Source of the DNA: Bacteroidaceae bacterium
GTDB lineage: Bacteria > Bacteroidota > Bacteroidia > Bacteroidales > Bacteroidaceae
Direction: 5' to 3'
Length of the DNA: 6,957 nucleotides
Assembly: GCA_900769465.1 (NCBI GenBank)
Contig: CAAGGT010000240.1
Span: 1 to 6,957, forward strand
Part shown: in pieces, positions 1-5,346 of the stretch
How positions within the stretch are numbered: the stretch's first letter is position 1
Layout: each line of letters opens with the position of its first letter
The notes under the pieces: model-generated
Told to the model about the DNA's origin: nothing
The model's input: the letters and a program-made list of their open reading frames with translations, nothing else
The model's database searches: none
Program-made: the position numbers and the translations under genes

Positions 1-102
1 TGCAAGGCGTGAAAGTTGGATGATAAACTCAACATTTCCCTTACCTGTTGCTTCTACTCTCTTTCTGCGGTCAAATACCAATTTTACAGCTTGTTTAGCC
101 AT
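1..102 (-). CDS. Tyrosine recombinase / integrase, N-terminal fragment cut by window edge
   Basis: The minus strand reads 34 codons from an ATG at 102 to the window edge, with an in-frame TAA upstream of that ATG, so this is the real start of a partial gene. The peptide begins MAKQAVKLVFDRRKRV and continues with a basic turn, then a beta-like stretch VEFIIQLSRLA. This resembles the N-terminal arm-DNA-binding domain of Bacteroidota phage-type integrases, which open with a VKLVFDRK-like strand and a KG-x-V/L-x-V-E/Q-I-x-I strand. The catalytic domain (R...HxxR...Y) lies outside the window, so the assignment rests on this short region and on position: the gene points away from the 3' end of a tRNA gene, the usual place for an integrase of an integrated element. 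The upstream DNA holds repeats suited to recombinase binding. Alternatives are another DNA-binding protein or a decayed integrase. Confidence 0.66.
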   Translation of the reverse strand, partial: MAKQAVKLVFDRRKRVEATGKGNVEFIIQLSRLA

Positions 103-153
103 TGTAGTAAAGTGTTTTTTAACGCGATTAAAAAGTTAAAAAAACTTAAACAT

Positions 154-173
154 TCACTCAAGGAGTGATTTTT
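154..173 (+). terminator. Short hairpin with T-run ahead of the integrase gene
   Basis: TCACTC (154-159) pairs with GAGTGA (163-168) around a 3-nt loop and is followed on the plus strand by five T residues. The shape is that of a weak plus-strand intrinsic terminator that would stop transcription entering from the left, antisense to the integrase leader. On the minus strand it would form the same hairpin in the integrase mRNA leader, about 50 nt before the start codon. The stem is short and no plus-strand gene is seen to its left, so it may instead be a protein-binding inverted repeat. Confidence 0.3.
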
Positions 174-209
174 GGCAAAAAATGCGATTTAGCGTGCATT
201 TTGTGCAAC

Positions 210-253
210 TTGGTTTGCATTTGGTTTGCACTTGGTTTGCAACTTGGTTTGCA
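210..253. repeat. Four direct repeats TTGGTTTGCA at helical spacing, candidate integrase arm sites
   Basis: Exact copies of TTGGTTTGCA begin at 210, 221, 232 and 244, spaced 11, 11 and 12 bp, so all lie on nearly the same face of the helix. A partial relative (TGTGCA, 203-207 region) sits just to the left. The array lies between the integrase start (102) and the tRNA 3' end (436). Arrays of short direct repeats in this position are known as arm-type sites for tyrosine recombinases or as binding sites for excision factors. That role is inferred from place and geometry only. Confidence 0.6.
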
Positions 254-286
254 TTTTTTGTCTTTTTTAGTCTTTTTGTGTCTTTC
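254..286. repeat. Phased T-tracts, candidate intrinsically bent DNA
   Basis: Runs of T at 254-259, 263-268, 273-277 and 283-285 are separated by about 9-10 bp and interrupted by near-identical GTC/GTGTC steps, giving units TCTTTTTTAG, TCTTTTTGTG and TCTTTC. A- or T-tracts in phase with the helix curve DNA. They directly abut the four direct repeats, so the two may form one nucleoprotein site. No gene occupies 103-374. Apart from these repeats, the short hairpin at 154-173 and small inverted repeats (for example CAACG 286-290 with CGTTG 295-299), I see nothing else there. Confidence 0.4.
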
Positions 287-374
287 AACGGTCGCGTTGT
301 TTGTTAAACATTTTGCTCTACTATCTAACTAATAAACATTTGATAACCACCGATTTGCCCACTCTGATATATAC

Positions 375-404
375 AAAAAGGGGAAAGCTTTTAACTTTCC
401 CCTT
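375..404 (-). terminator. Intrinsic terminator downstream of tRNA-Lys
   Basis: AAGGGGAAAG (378-387) pairs perfectly with CTTTCCCCTT (395-404) around a 7-nt loop. Read on the minus strand, the hairpin is followed by a run of T (plus-strand A at 375-379). It lies 32 bases after the tRNA-Lys 3' end in the same direction, so it is the natural terminator of the tRNA transcript. It would also insulate the integrase from tRNA transcription. Confidence 0.8.
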
Positions 405-412
405 AATTCTTC

Positions 413-447
413 GTGATTCGCCTGGACTCACATTGTGACTCGCTTGG
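413..447. repeat. Degenerate second copy of the tRNA-Lys 3' acceptor sequence
   Basis: Positions 413-425 match 435-447 at 11 of 13 bases, with an offset of 22 bp. The second copy covers the 3' acceptor strand, the discriminator and one base beyond the tRNA gene. Between them lies a small perfect palindrome TCACA-T-TGTGA (428-438) that overlaps the tRNA end. Duplicated tRNA 3' ends are typical of tRNA-targeting attachment sites, but such copies are usually exact and at opposite ends of an element. Chance similarity or a relict site are equally possible. Confidence 0.35.
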
Positions 448-508
448 GGCTCGAACCCAAGACCCCATCCTTAAAAGGGATGTGCTCTACCTGCTGAGCT
501 AGCGAGTC
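436..508 (-). tRNA. tRNA-Lys (anticodon UUU)
   Basis: The minus strand folds into a complete 73-nt cloverleaf: acceptor GACTCGC/GCGAGTC, TA, D stem GCTC/GAGC with AGCAGGTA loop, anticodon stem CATCC/GGATG with loop CTTTTAA, 5-nt variable loop, and T stem TTGGG/CCCAA around TTCGAGC. The anticodon TTT lies at 475-473, giving tRNA-Lys(UUU), which reads AAA and AAG. The discriminator base is A, and the 3' CCA is not encoded, so it must be added by CCA-adding nucleotidyltransferase, as is common in this phylum. A promoter precedes the gene and an intrinsic terminator follows it, so it is a stand-alone transcript. Its 3' end faces the integrase fragment and probably supplies the attachment site of an element. 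Confidence 0.97.
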
Positions 509-532
509 TACCTAATTGCCGTTAAGCGAGTG

Positions 533-563
533 CAAAGATACTACTAAATTTGTAAATGGCAAA
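533..563 (-). promoter_or_regulatory. Bacteroidota-type promoter for tRNA-Lys
   Basis: On the minus strand TTTG (563-560) and TATCTTTG (540-533) are separated by exactly 19 bases, a full match to the TTTG / TAnnTTTG consensus of the primary sigma factor in this phylum. Transcription should begin about 7 bases further on, near 526, leaving a leader of under 20 nt before the tRNA 5' end at 508. Confidence 0.85.
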
Positions 564-607
564 CTTTTCGCATCCTTTTTTATCTCATATTGTAAAATTA
601 GCTTGCA

Positions 608-630
608 GGCCACGGGCCGGCACAAGCCGG
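608..630 (-). terminator. GC-rich hairpin after the AI-2E family gene, possible terminator
   Basis: Three bases past the stop of the membrane-protein gene, CCGGC (630-626 on the minus strand) pairs with GCCGG (621-617) around a 4-nt loop. A GGCC-CGT-GGCC inverted repeat (618-608) follows at once. There is no immediate T-run (the nearest is about 15 nt further on), so termination may be weak and some read-through into the tRNA-Lys region is possible. Confidence 0.33.
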
Positions 631-633
631 GGG

Positions 634-1818
634 TTACTCATTTGTCTCCTCGTCCAAATCACCGGCCCCCTTTTCTTTTGTTATACGGGCGCTGTCAATT
701 GCCTCCTTGAGGATATACTCCTCGGAGCAGCCCGATGTTTCGGCTATCTCATTATAACGGCGCAGATAGGCAAGCAACAGCGTTGTAAGCGGCAATGCCA
801 CAATCATGCCTAACGCCCCGAGCAGATGCCCCCATATTGAAAGCGACAGCAATATGACAGCCGGATGCAGATTCATGCGCTTGCCCATTATACGCGGCAC
901 AAGGAACATATCCTGTATTACCTGCACAACCAGCATGACACACAGCGCCATGAGCATCACTGGCCAGAAACCCGCGCCCGTATTTGCCGCTTTGAGCATT
1001 GCCAGCAACGCCATAGGCAACACCGACACCACTTGCAGATATGGCACCAGATTCAGCACGCCAATGAACATACCGAATGCTATTGCTGCGGGAAAGTCTA
1101 TTATAACGAAACCTACAGAAAACAGGATTCCCACACACAGCGCCACCAGCACCTGACCGCGGAAATACTGGTTCATACCATAGACAAGATCCTTCCACAG
1201 TTTTGACACCACGCCACGCCATTTCTTGGGAATGTAAGGATGCCACCCCCTTGACACCCGCTCAAAATCGAACAGAATAAAGAAAAGGTAAAGCATTATC
1301 AGCGAGACCGTCAACACCTGCCCAAAGATATCCACCGTACCAAGAAGCAGAATCTGCAAACGTTCAAAAACCATCGTCACCAGCCCCGATTCACCCGAAT
1401 TCTGCAACAGTTCGGCAAAGCCATACTGGGCCGAAATCTCCCTGAAGAAGTCCATGATGGGTTTGGGTATGGAACCGTCGTTTATGTTTTTCCCAAGAAA
1501 GGAGACTGTTATATCCTTCAGTGCATACAGTTCGCGGAACATCGACGGCACCACAAGCATAAACAATCCGTACAGCACGCCACCCACAAAAAGCATTGCA
1601 AGCACAATTGACAAGGCACGATATTTCACACGCATCCTCTCCTGCACAAAGTTAACAAGAGGGTTAAGCATATAGGCAAGCAACCAGGCAATGGCAAAGG
1701 GAAGTAGCACACCGCTCAAGCTGTTGAGAACAAAATATGCCGCAATAATCACTATTGTGAACAGCACAATGCGTAAAAAACGCCCAACCGTTATCTCATT
1801 CTGTTTCATAGATATCAT
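634..1818 (-). CDS. AI-2E / PerM family membrane transporter
   Basis: This 394-residue polytopic membrane protein belongs to the AI-2E transporter (PerM, YdiK/YhhT/TqsA) family. Hydrophobic segments lie near residues 13-31, 33-51, 68-91, 151-185, 221-240, 242-278, 283-305 and 317-352. The soluble loop at about 92-150, between the third and fourth segments, is typical of the family. Family marks are NLVPY at 256-260, and PRIMGKRMNLHP at 308-319 followed by a glycine-rich helix and ALPLT at 341-345. The acidic C-terminal tail (355-394) is cytosolic. Members export autoinducer-2 or act as Na+/H+ antiporters, and the substrate here cannot be told from sequence. The gene starts 16 bp after the rsmI stop and is probably co-transcribed with it. 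A second ATG at 1809, three codons in, is an equally good start, and neither has a clear Shine-Dalgarno sequence. Confidence 0.92.
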   Translation of the reverse strand: MISMKQNEITVGRFLRIVLFTIVIIAAYFVLNSLSGVLLPFAIAWLLAYMLNPLVNFVQERMRVKYRALSIVLAMLFVGGVLYGLFMLVVPSMFRELYALKDITVSFLGKNINDGSIPKPIMDFFREISAQYGFAELLQNSGESGLVTMVFERLQILLLGTVDIFGQVLTVSLIMLYLFFILFDFERVSRGWHPYIPKKWRGVVSKLWKDLVYGMNQYFRGQVLVALCVGILFSVGFVIIDFPAAIAFGMFIGVLNLVPYLQVVSVLPMALLAMLKAANTGAGFWPVMLMALCVMLVVQVIQDMFLVPRIMGKRMNLHPAVILLSLSIWGHLLGALGMIVALPLTTLLLAYLRRYNEIAETSGCSEEYILKEAIDSARITKEKGAGDLDEETNE

Positions 1819-1834
1819 AGAACTGACAGAAAAA

Positions 1835-2533
1835 TCATTCCTTGTCGGCCGGGCGTTTCTCCTCTACCCCGCCTACAAGCAGAACAAACTCACCACGCGG
1901 TTCGTTCGCCGTAAAATGCTGCACCAGCTCGGCCAACGTACCTCGCACACACTCCTCGTGCAACTTGGATATTTCCCTCACCGCAGCACCCTGACGGTCG
2001 GCACCGAACACCTCGGCAAACTGCGTAAGAGTCTTGAGTACACGATAAGGCGACTCATAGAAAATCATCGTGCGTTGCTCGTCCTTCAGAGAGTTCAGTT
2101 TTGTCTGTCGCCCCTTCTTCTGCGGCAGGAAGCCCTCGAACACAAACCTGTCCGACGGGAGTGCCGAGCTAACCAGCGCCGGCACAAATGCCGTAGCACC
2201 CGGCAGGCACTGCACCTCGACTCCGTTGCGTACCGCCTCGCGCACAAGCAGAAATCCGGGGTCGGATATGGCAGGAGTGCCCGCATCCGATATCAGCGCG
2301 ACGTGCCGTTCACTGGTTGCTATGCGCTCCACAAGTGAACCCACCGTCTTGTGTTCATTGAATTTATGGTGCGAATACATTGGCACCTGTATCTCAAGAT
2401 GCTTCAACAGCTTTGCCGACGTGCGCGTATCCTCGGCAAGCACAAAGTCGGCCTCGCGCAGAATTCTTATCGCGCGCAATGTAATATCCTCGAGGTTGCC
2501 CACAGGTGTGGGCACAACATATAACATTCCCAT
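1835..2533 (-). CDS. rsmI: 16S rRNA (cytidine(1402)-2'-O)-methyltransferase RsmI
   Basis: RsmI is a SAM-dependent tetrapyrrole-methylase-fold enzyme that 2'-O-methylates C1402 of 16S rRNA in the decoding centre, paired with RsmH, which methylates N4 of the same base. With the start used here (232 residues), the motifs are VPTPVGNLEDIT (7-18), LAEDTRTS (32-39), SHHKFNEH (54-61), ISDAGTPAISDPG (81-93), LPGATA (110-115), FYESPYR (158-164) and GEFVLLVGG (214-222). It lacks about 50 C-terminal residues of the 286-residue E. coli protein, as I recall is usual in Bacteroidota. I chose ATG 2533 because AAGGAG lies 5 bases upstream and orthologues begin just before LYVVPTPVGN; a GTG at 2560 would add nine residues across that ribosome binding site. 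It leads a two-gene unit with the downstream membrane protein and is divergent from tdk. Confidence 0.95.
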   Translation of the reverse strand: MGMLYVVPTPVGNLEDITLRAIRILREADFVLAEDTRTSAKLLKHLEIQVPMYSHHKFNEHKTVGSLVERIATSERHVALISDAGTPAISDPGFLLVREAVRNGVEVQCLPGATAFVPALVSSALPSDRFVFEGFLPQKKGRQTKLNSLKDEQRTMIFYESPYRVLKTLTQFAEVFGADRQGAAVREISKLHEECVRGTLAELVQHFTANEPRGEFVLLVGGVEEKRPADKE

Positions 2534-2538
2534 ATCCA

Positions 2539-2544
2539 CTCCTT
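2539..2544 (-). promoter_or_regulatory. Shine-Dalgarno sequence of rsmI
   Basis: AAGGAG on the minus strand (2544-2539) lies 5 bases before ATG 2533. It decides the start in favour of 2533 over the upstream in-frame GTG at 2560. It stands out because no other gene in this window has so clear a ribosome binding site, in keeping with the generally weak use of Shine-Dalgarno sequences in Bacteroidota. Confidence 0.7.
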
Positions 2545-2560
2545 TATTTAATTCTTGCAC

Positions 2561-2576
2561 TATTGCTCAAGCAATA
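2561..2576. promoter_or_regulatory. 16-bp inverted repeat upstream of rsmI
   Basis: TATTGCT (2561-2567) and AGCAATA (2570-2576) form a perfect inverted repeat with a 2-bp centre, 27 bp upstream of the rsmI start codon. It could be an operator, or a small leader hairpin with a TCAA-type tetraloop. I found no convincing TTTG / TAnnTTTG promoter for rsmI in 2561-2760, so where it lies relative to the transcription start is unknown. Confidence 0.35.
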
Positions 2577-2738
2577 CCGCATACACGTATAAATCAAACG
2601 ATTTGCTATGAGATTCAAGCCCCAGGCCCCATTACATACATCCGGAGCAAACACATAAAGGCACGCCATCCCTAAGCATTATGCAAATTAAATACAAAAT
2701 ATCAAAAAACCGCCCCTATTTCGCCAAAACTTTTGAAC

Positions 2739-2755
2739 CACCCTTTTAAAGGGTG
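2739..2755. promoter_or_regulatory. 17-bp perfect inverted repeat in the rsmI/tdk divergent region
   Basis: CACCCTTT (2739-2746) and AAAGGGTG (2748-2755) are perfect inverse complements around one central T. A second small palindrome, CAAAA-C-TTTTG (2725-2735), lies four bases to its left. The repeat is about 50 bp upstream of the tdk -7 element and outside any coding frame I accept. No genes converge here, so a terminator role is unlikely, and a regulator binding site is the better guess. The rest of 2577-2802 is AT-rich with no gene that I can support. Confidence 0.4.
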
Positions 2756-2802
2756 TTGATAATTTGTACAGAATAATGATTCCATTTACCGACCAATATT
2801 CG

Positions 2803-2810
2803 TATATTTG
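2803..2810 (+). promoter_or_regulatory. Probable -7 promoter element of the tdk operon
   Basis: TATATTTG matches the Bacteroidota -7 consensus TAnnTTTG exactly. The -33 region 19-21 bases upstream (about 2778-2783) has no TTTG, so only half of the promoter is recognisable. Transcription would start near 2817, giving a leader of about 45 nt before the tdk ATG at 2863. Its position inside the longer upstream reading frame argues against an earlier tdk start. Confidence 0.55.
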
Positions 2811-2862
2811 CAAAGACGACACACAAGACCTTGACAAAACAATAAAAAACACCGATATACCA

Positions 2863-3465
2863 ATGAACAGATTTTCTGAATTCAATCAGATGGAGACAAG
2901 CCGACGTGGCCGCATCGAGGTCATCTGCGGCTCAATGTTCTCGGGCAAGACCGAGGAACTCATACGCCGCCTGAAGAGAGCCAAATTCGCCCGCCAGAAG
3001 GTGGAGATATTCAAACCCTCACTCGACACACGTTACTCTGACGTTGAGGTAGTGTCACACGACAGCAACCACATCACCTCAACCCCCATCGAATCATCGA
3101 CAAGCATCCTGTTGCTTGCAAACGATGTCGACGTAGTGGGCATTGACGAGGCGCAGTTCTTTGACAACGACCTTGTCAATGTATGCAACGAGCTTGCCCG
3201 CCGTGGAGTGAGAGTAATCATAGCAGGCCTTGATATGGATTTCCGTTGCCAGCCCTTCGGCCCCATGCCGGCGCTTATGGCCGTAGCCGACTCGGTGACA
3301 AAGGTACACGCCATCTGCATGAAATGCGGTAACCTCGCTTACGTCTCACACCGTCTTGTCGACGGCGACAAGCAAGTGCTGCTTGGCGAGAAGATGGAGT
3401 ACGAGCCATTGTGCCGCGAGTGCTATTACAAAGCCTTGAACGAGGCCGCCAACGCAGCGAAATAA
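2863..3465 (+). CDS. tdk: Thymidine kinase (type II, zinc-binding)
   Basis: Tdk phosphorylates thymidine (and deoxyuridine) with ATP to give dTMP in cytosolic pyrimidine salvage, and it is the enzyme that makes cells sensitive to 5-fluorodeoxyuridine. With ATG 2863 the protein has 200 residues, normal for type II kinases. The P-loop is GSMFSGKT (23-30), the catalytic-base motif is DEAQFF (95-100, Glu96), and the zinc site uses Cys152, Cys155, Cys184 and Cys187. The thymidine-binding lasso region precedes the last cysteine pair. The frame stays open upstream to a TTG at 2764, but those residues are unlike the family and contain the promoter -7 element, so 2863 is preferred. Met10 (2890) is a less likely start. 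The gene leads an operon: yjjG follows after 9 bp. No Shine-Dalgarno sequence is visible. Confidence 0.96.
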   Translation: MNRFSEFNQMETSRRGRIEVICGSMFSGKTEELIRRLKRAKFARQKVEIFKPSLDTRYSDVEVVSHDSNHITSTPIESSTSILLLANDVDVVGIDEAQFFDNDLVNVCNELARRGVRVIIAGLDMDFRCQPFGPMPALMAVADSVTKVHAICMKCGNLAYVSHRLVDGDKQVLLGEKMEYEPLCRECYYKALNEAANAAK

Positions 3466-3474
3466 AACAGAGAC

Positions 3475-4170
3475 ATGGCAAGATACCGCAACCTGTTCAT
3501 AGACCTTGACGACACAGTCTACGACTTTTCGGCAGCATCGCGCGAGTCGTTCCGGGAGACATATGAACTATTGCACTACGAACGTTACTTTGACTCGTTC
3601 GGGCACTATATGTCACTGTACGAGCCATACAACCTTGAACTATGGCGCATATACGGCGAGGGCAAGATAACGAAGGAGGAGCTAAACAGACGGCGCTACA
3701 GCCATCCGCTTGAAGCTGTGGGAGTGAATGATGAACAGCTAGCAGCCACCTTCTGTCGCGAGGCGCTCGGCCGCATACCCACCAAAGGGCACCTTGTCCC
3801 CGGAGCTGTGGAGTTGCTCGAATACCTTCGTCCCAAATACAATATGTATATATTGTCCAACGGCTTCAAGGAACTGCAATCGCGCAAGATGCACACAGCG
3901 GGCATTGACAAATACTTTGATGCACTCATACTCTCCGAAGACATCGGAGTCAACAAGCCCGACACCAGGCTATATGCACACGCAATGGCCATCACCACAT
4001 CGGAGCCACGCGAGAGCATTATGATAGGTGATATGTTCGACACCGACATTGTAGGCGCTGCCAACTCCGGCATCGACAGCATCTACTACAACCCCAAAGG
4101 CTGGACCGGACACCCCTTTGAGCCAACATACGAGGTACGACACTTGTTAGAGATAAAGGAGATATTATAA
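3475..4170 (+). CDS. yjjG: YjjG-family HAD pyrimidine 5'-nucleotidase
   Basis: This 231-residue haloacid-dehalogenase-fold phosphatase has all four HAD motifs: I, DLDDT with nucleophile Asp10 and acid/base Asp12; II, LSNG with Ser128; III, Lys161 in VNKPD; IV, GDMFDTD (185-191). The helical cap occupies about residues 16-110. The family relation is to YjjG, which in E. coli removes phosphate from dUMP, dTMP and non-canonical pyrimidine nucleotides, keeping modified bases out of DNA. The start, 9 bp after the tdk stop, implies co-transcription and probably translational coupling. This pairs a phosphatase with the kinase that would generate its substrates. HAD subfamilies are close, so a broader phosphatase activity (for example on other sugar phosphates) remains possible, but the tdk neighbour favours a nucleotide substrate. 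Confidence 0.86.
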   Translation: MARYRNLFIDLDDTVYDFSAASRESFRETYELLHYERYFDSFGHYMSLYEPYNLELWRIYGEGKITKEELNRRRYSHPLEAVGVNDEQLAATFCREALGRIPTKGHLVPGAVELLEYLRPKYNMYILSNGFKELQSRKMHTAGIDKYFDALILSEDIGVNKPDTRLYAHAMAITTSEPRESIMIGDMFDTDIVGAANSGIDSIYYNPKGWTGHPFEPTYEVRHLLEIKEIL

Positions 4171-4199
4171 GGATATATTCAAGCCGAAGCACAAGAACC

Positions 4200-5240
4200 A
4201 TGAGCAACAAAGCCAACACATCAATACTGATAATCTACACCGGCGGCACAATCGGTATGATACAGAACGCCGAGACAGGAGCATTGGAGAGCTTCAATTT
4301 CGACCACCTGCTCAACCACGTTCCCGAGCTGAAGCAATTCAACATCAACATCGACTCAAGGACCTTCACGCCGCCCATAGACTCATCGGACATGGAACCC
4401 GAGCTGTGGAGTCGCATAGTAACGATTATCGAGGAGAACTACGAGCGATACGACGGTTTCGTGATACTCCACGGCACCGACACCATGTCTTTCACGGCAT
4501 CGGCACTCAGTTTTATGCTTGAGGGCCTTATGAAGCCCGTCATCCTCACAGGCAGCCAATTACCCATCGGCGCACTGCGCACCGACGGCAAGGAGAACCT
4601 CATTACAGCCATTGAAATTGCAGCGGCCAAGAACCCCGACGGCACACCTGTTGTACCCGAGGTATGCGTATTCTTCCAAGACAAGCTCATGCGCGGTAAC
4701 CGCACCACAAAAATCAACTCCGAGAGTTTTGGTGCATTCGACTCAAACAACTACCCACCGCTTGGGGTTGCCGGCACAAGCATACAATACTACACCAACA
4801 ACATAAAAAAATACACACCCGGAAAAAAGCTCAAAGCACATCACGAGTACAACAACAACATTATCATCTTCTCGCTCTTCCCGGGTATAAAGAGAGAGAT
4901 TGTCGAAGAGGTACTAAGGGCAAAAGAACTCAAGGGTATAATTTTCCGCACATTCGGAGCGGGCAACGCACCACAAAAGAGATGGCTCATCGATGCCCTG
5001 TCAAAAGCCACAGCCAATGGCAAGATAATCATCAACATCACCCAGTGTGCCGGTGGCAGTGTACATATGGAACTCTATGAAACAGGCTTGCAACTGCTCG
5101 AAGCCGGCGTCATCAGCGGAAAAGACTCCACTGTCGAAGCCGCGCTCACCAAGCTAATGTATCTGCTCGGCAAAGGACTCCCCACCGAGGAGGTGCGCCG
5201 CCTCATGAGCAAGAGCCTCGAAGGAGAGATAACGGAGTAG
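4200..5240 (+). CDS. ansA: Type I (cytoplasmic) L-asparaginase
   Basis: The enzyme hydrolyses L-asparagine to L-aspartate and ammonia. Its 346 residues match the length of cytosolic AnsA, and there is no signal peptide, which separates it from secreted type II enzymes. The first catalytic threonine is Thr14 in YTGGTIG (13-19). The second triad is Thr93-Asp94 in HGTDTM (91-96) with Lys162 in QDKLMRG, and substrate-binding serines lie in DSSDM (61-65). ILTGSQLPIG (115-124) is a further family stretch. The C-terminal domain begins near residue 215. It starts 29 bp after yjjG, so it is probably the third gene of the tdk operon, although I see no metabolic link beyond aspartate being a pyrimidine precursor. 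A terminator follows at 5293. Archaeal-type GatD-like amidohydrolases share the fold, but length and motifs favour AnsA. Confidence 0.95.
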   Translation: MSNKANTSILIIYTGGTIGMIQNAETGALESFNFDHLLNHVPELKQFNINIDSRTFTPPIDSSDMEPELWSRIVTIIEENYERYDGFVILHGTDTMSFTASALSFMLEGLMKPVILTGSQLPIGALRTDGKENLITAIEIAAAKNPDGTPVVPEVCVFFQDKLMRGNRTTKINSESFGAFDSNNYPPLGVAGTSIQYYTNNIKKYTPGKKLKAHHEYNNNIIIFSLFPGIKREIVEEVLRAKELKGIIFRTFGAGNAPQKRWLIDALSKATANGKIIINITQCAGGSVHMELYETGLQLLEAGVISGKDSTVEAALTKLMYLLGKGLPTEEVRRLMSKSLEGEITE

Positions 5241-5292
5241 AATTCCGCAATTTGAGTTAAGGTCAAGACAAACCATTACCTTATATAAAACA

Positions 5293-5330
5293 AATGAAAC
5301 AGGCTTCGCATGAGCGAAGCCTGTTTCATT
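5293..5330. terminator. Bidirectional intrinsic terminator between ansA and the nucleotidyltransferase gene
   Basis: A perfect 17-bp stem (5293-5309 with 5314-5330) closes on the 4-nt loop ATGA. It lies 52 bases after the ansA stop and 16 bases after the nucleotidyltransferase stop on the other strand. The minus-strand tail (TGTTTTATATAA) is T-rich. The plus-strand tail (GTAATTATT) is less so, but the outer stem base pairs end in TT. It should therefore end both convergent transcripts, more efficiently on the minus strand. Confidence 0.88.
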
Positions 5331-5346
5331 GTAATTATTCCTTATA

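Noticed and set aside
210..286. CRISPR-like array
   Set aside because: Repeats are only 10 bp with 1-2 bp between them, there are no spacers, and no cas genes are seen.
556..813. Plus-strand frame of 85 codons between tRNA-Lys and the AI-2E gene end
   Set aside because: Half of it is antisense to the membrane-protein gene, and it has no recognisable domain or promoter.
1691..2338. Long plus-strand reading frame of about 215 codons
   Set aside because: It lies antisense to rsmI and the start of the AI-2E gene, has no family resemblance, and spans the junction of two real genes.
2534..2560. GTG start nine codons upstream for rsmI
   Set aside because: It would run through the AAGGAG ribosome binding site of ATG 2533, and orthologues begin close to LYVVPTPVGN.
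2070..2675. Plus-strand reading frame of about 201 codons
   Set aside because: Antisense to rsmI; serine- and arginine-rich composition typical of a shadow frame.
2684..2691. TTAATTTG as a -7 box for rsmI on the minus strand
   Set aside because: It mismatches the consensus at the key A and has no TTTG at a workable distance; it would also imply a leader of about 140 nt.
2764..2862. In-frame upstream extension of tdk from a TTG start
   Set aside because: The extra 33 residues do not resemble thymidine kinases and the stretch contains the probable -7 promoter element. ATG 2863 gives the family's normal length.
5258..5283. TAAGGT / ACCTTA inverted repeat after ansA
   Set aside because: A 6-bp stem with a 14-nt loop and no T-run; the 17-bp terminator just downstream explains the region better.
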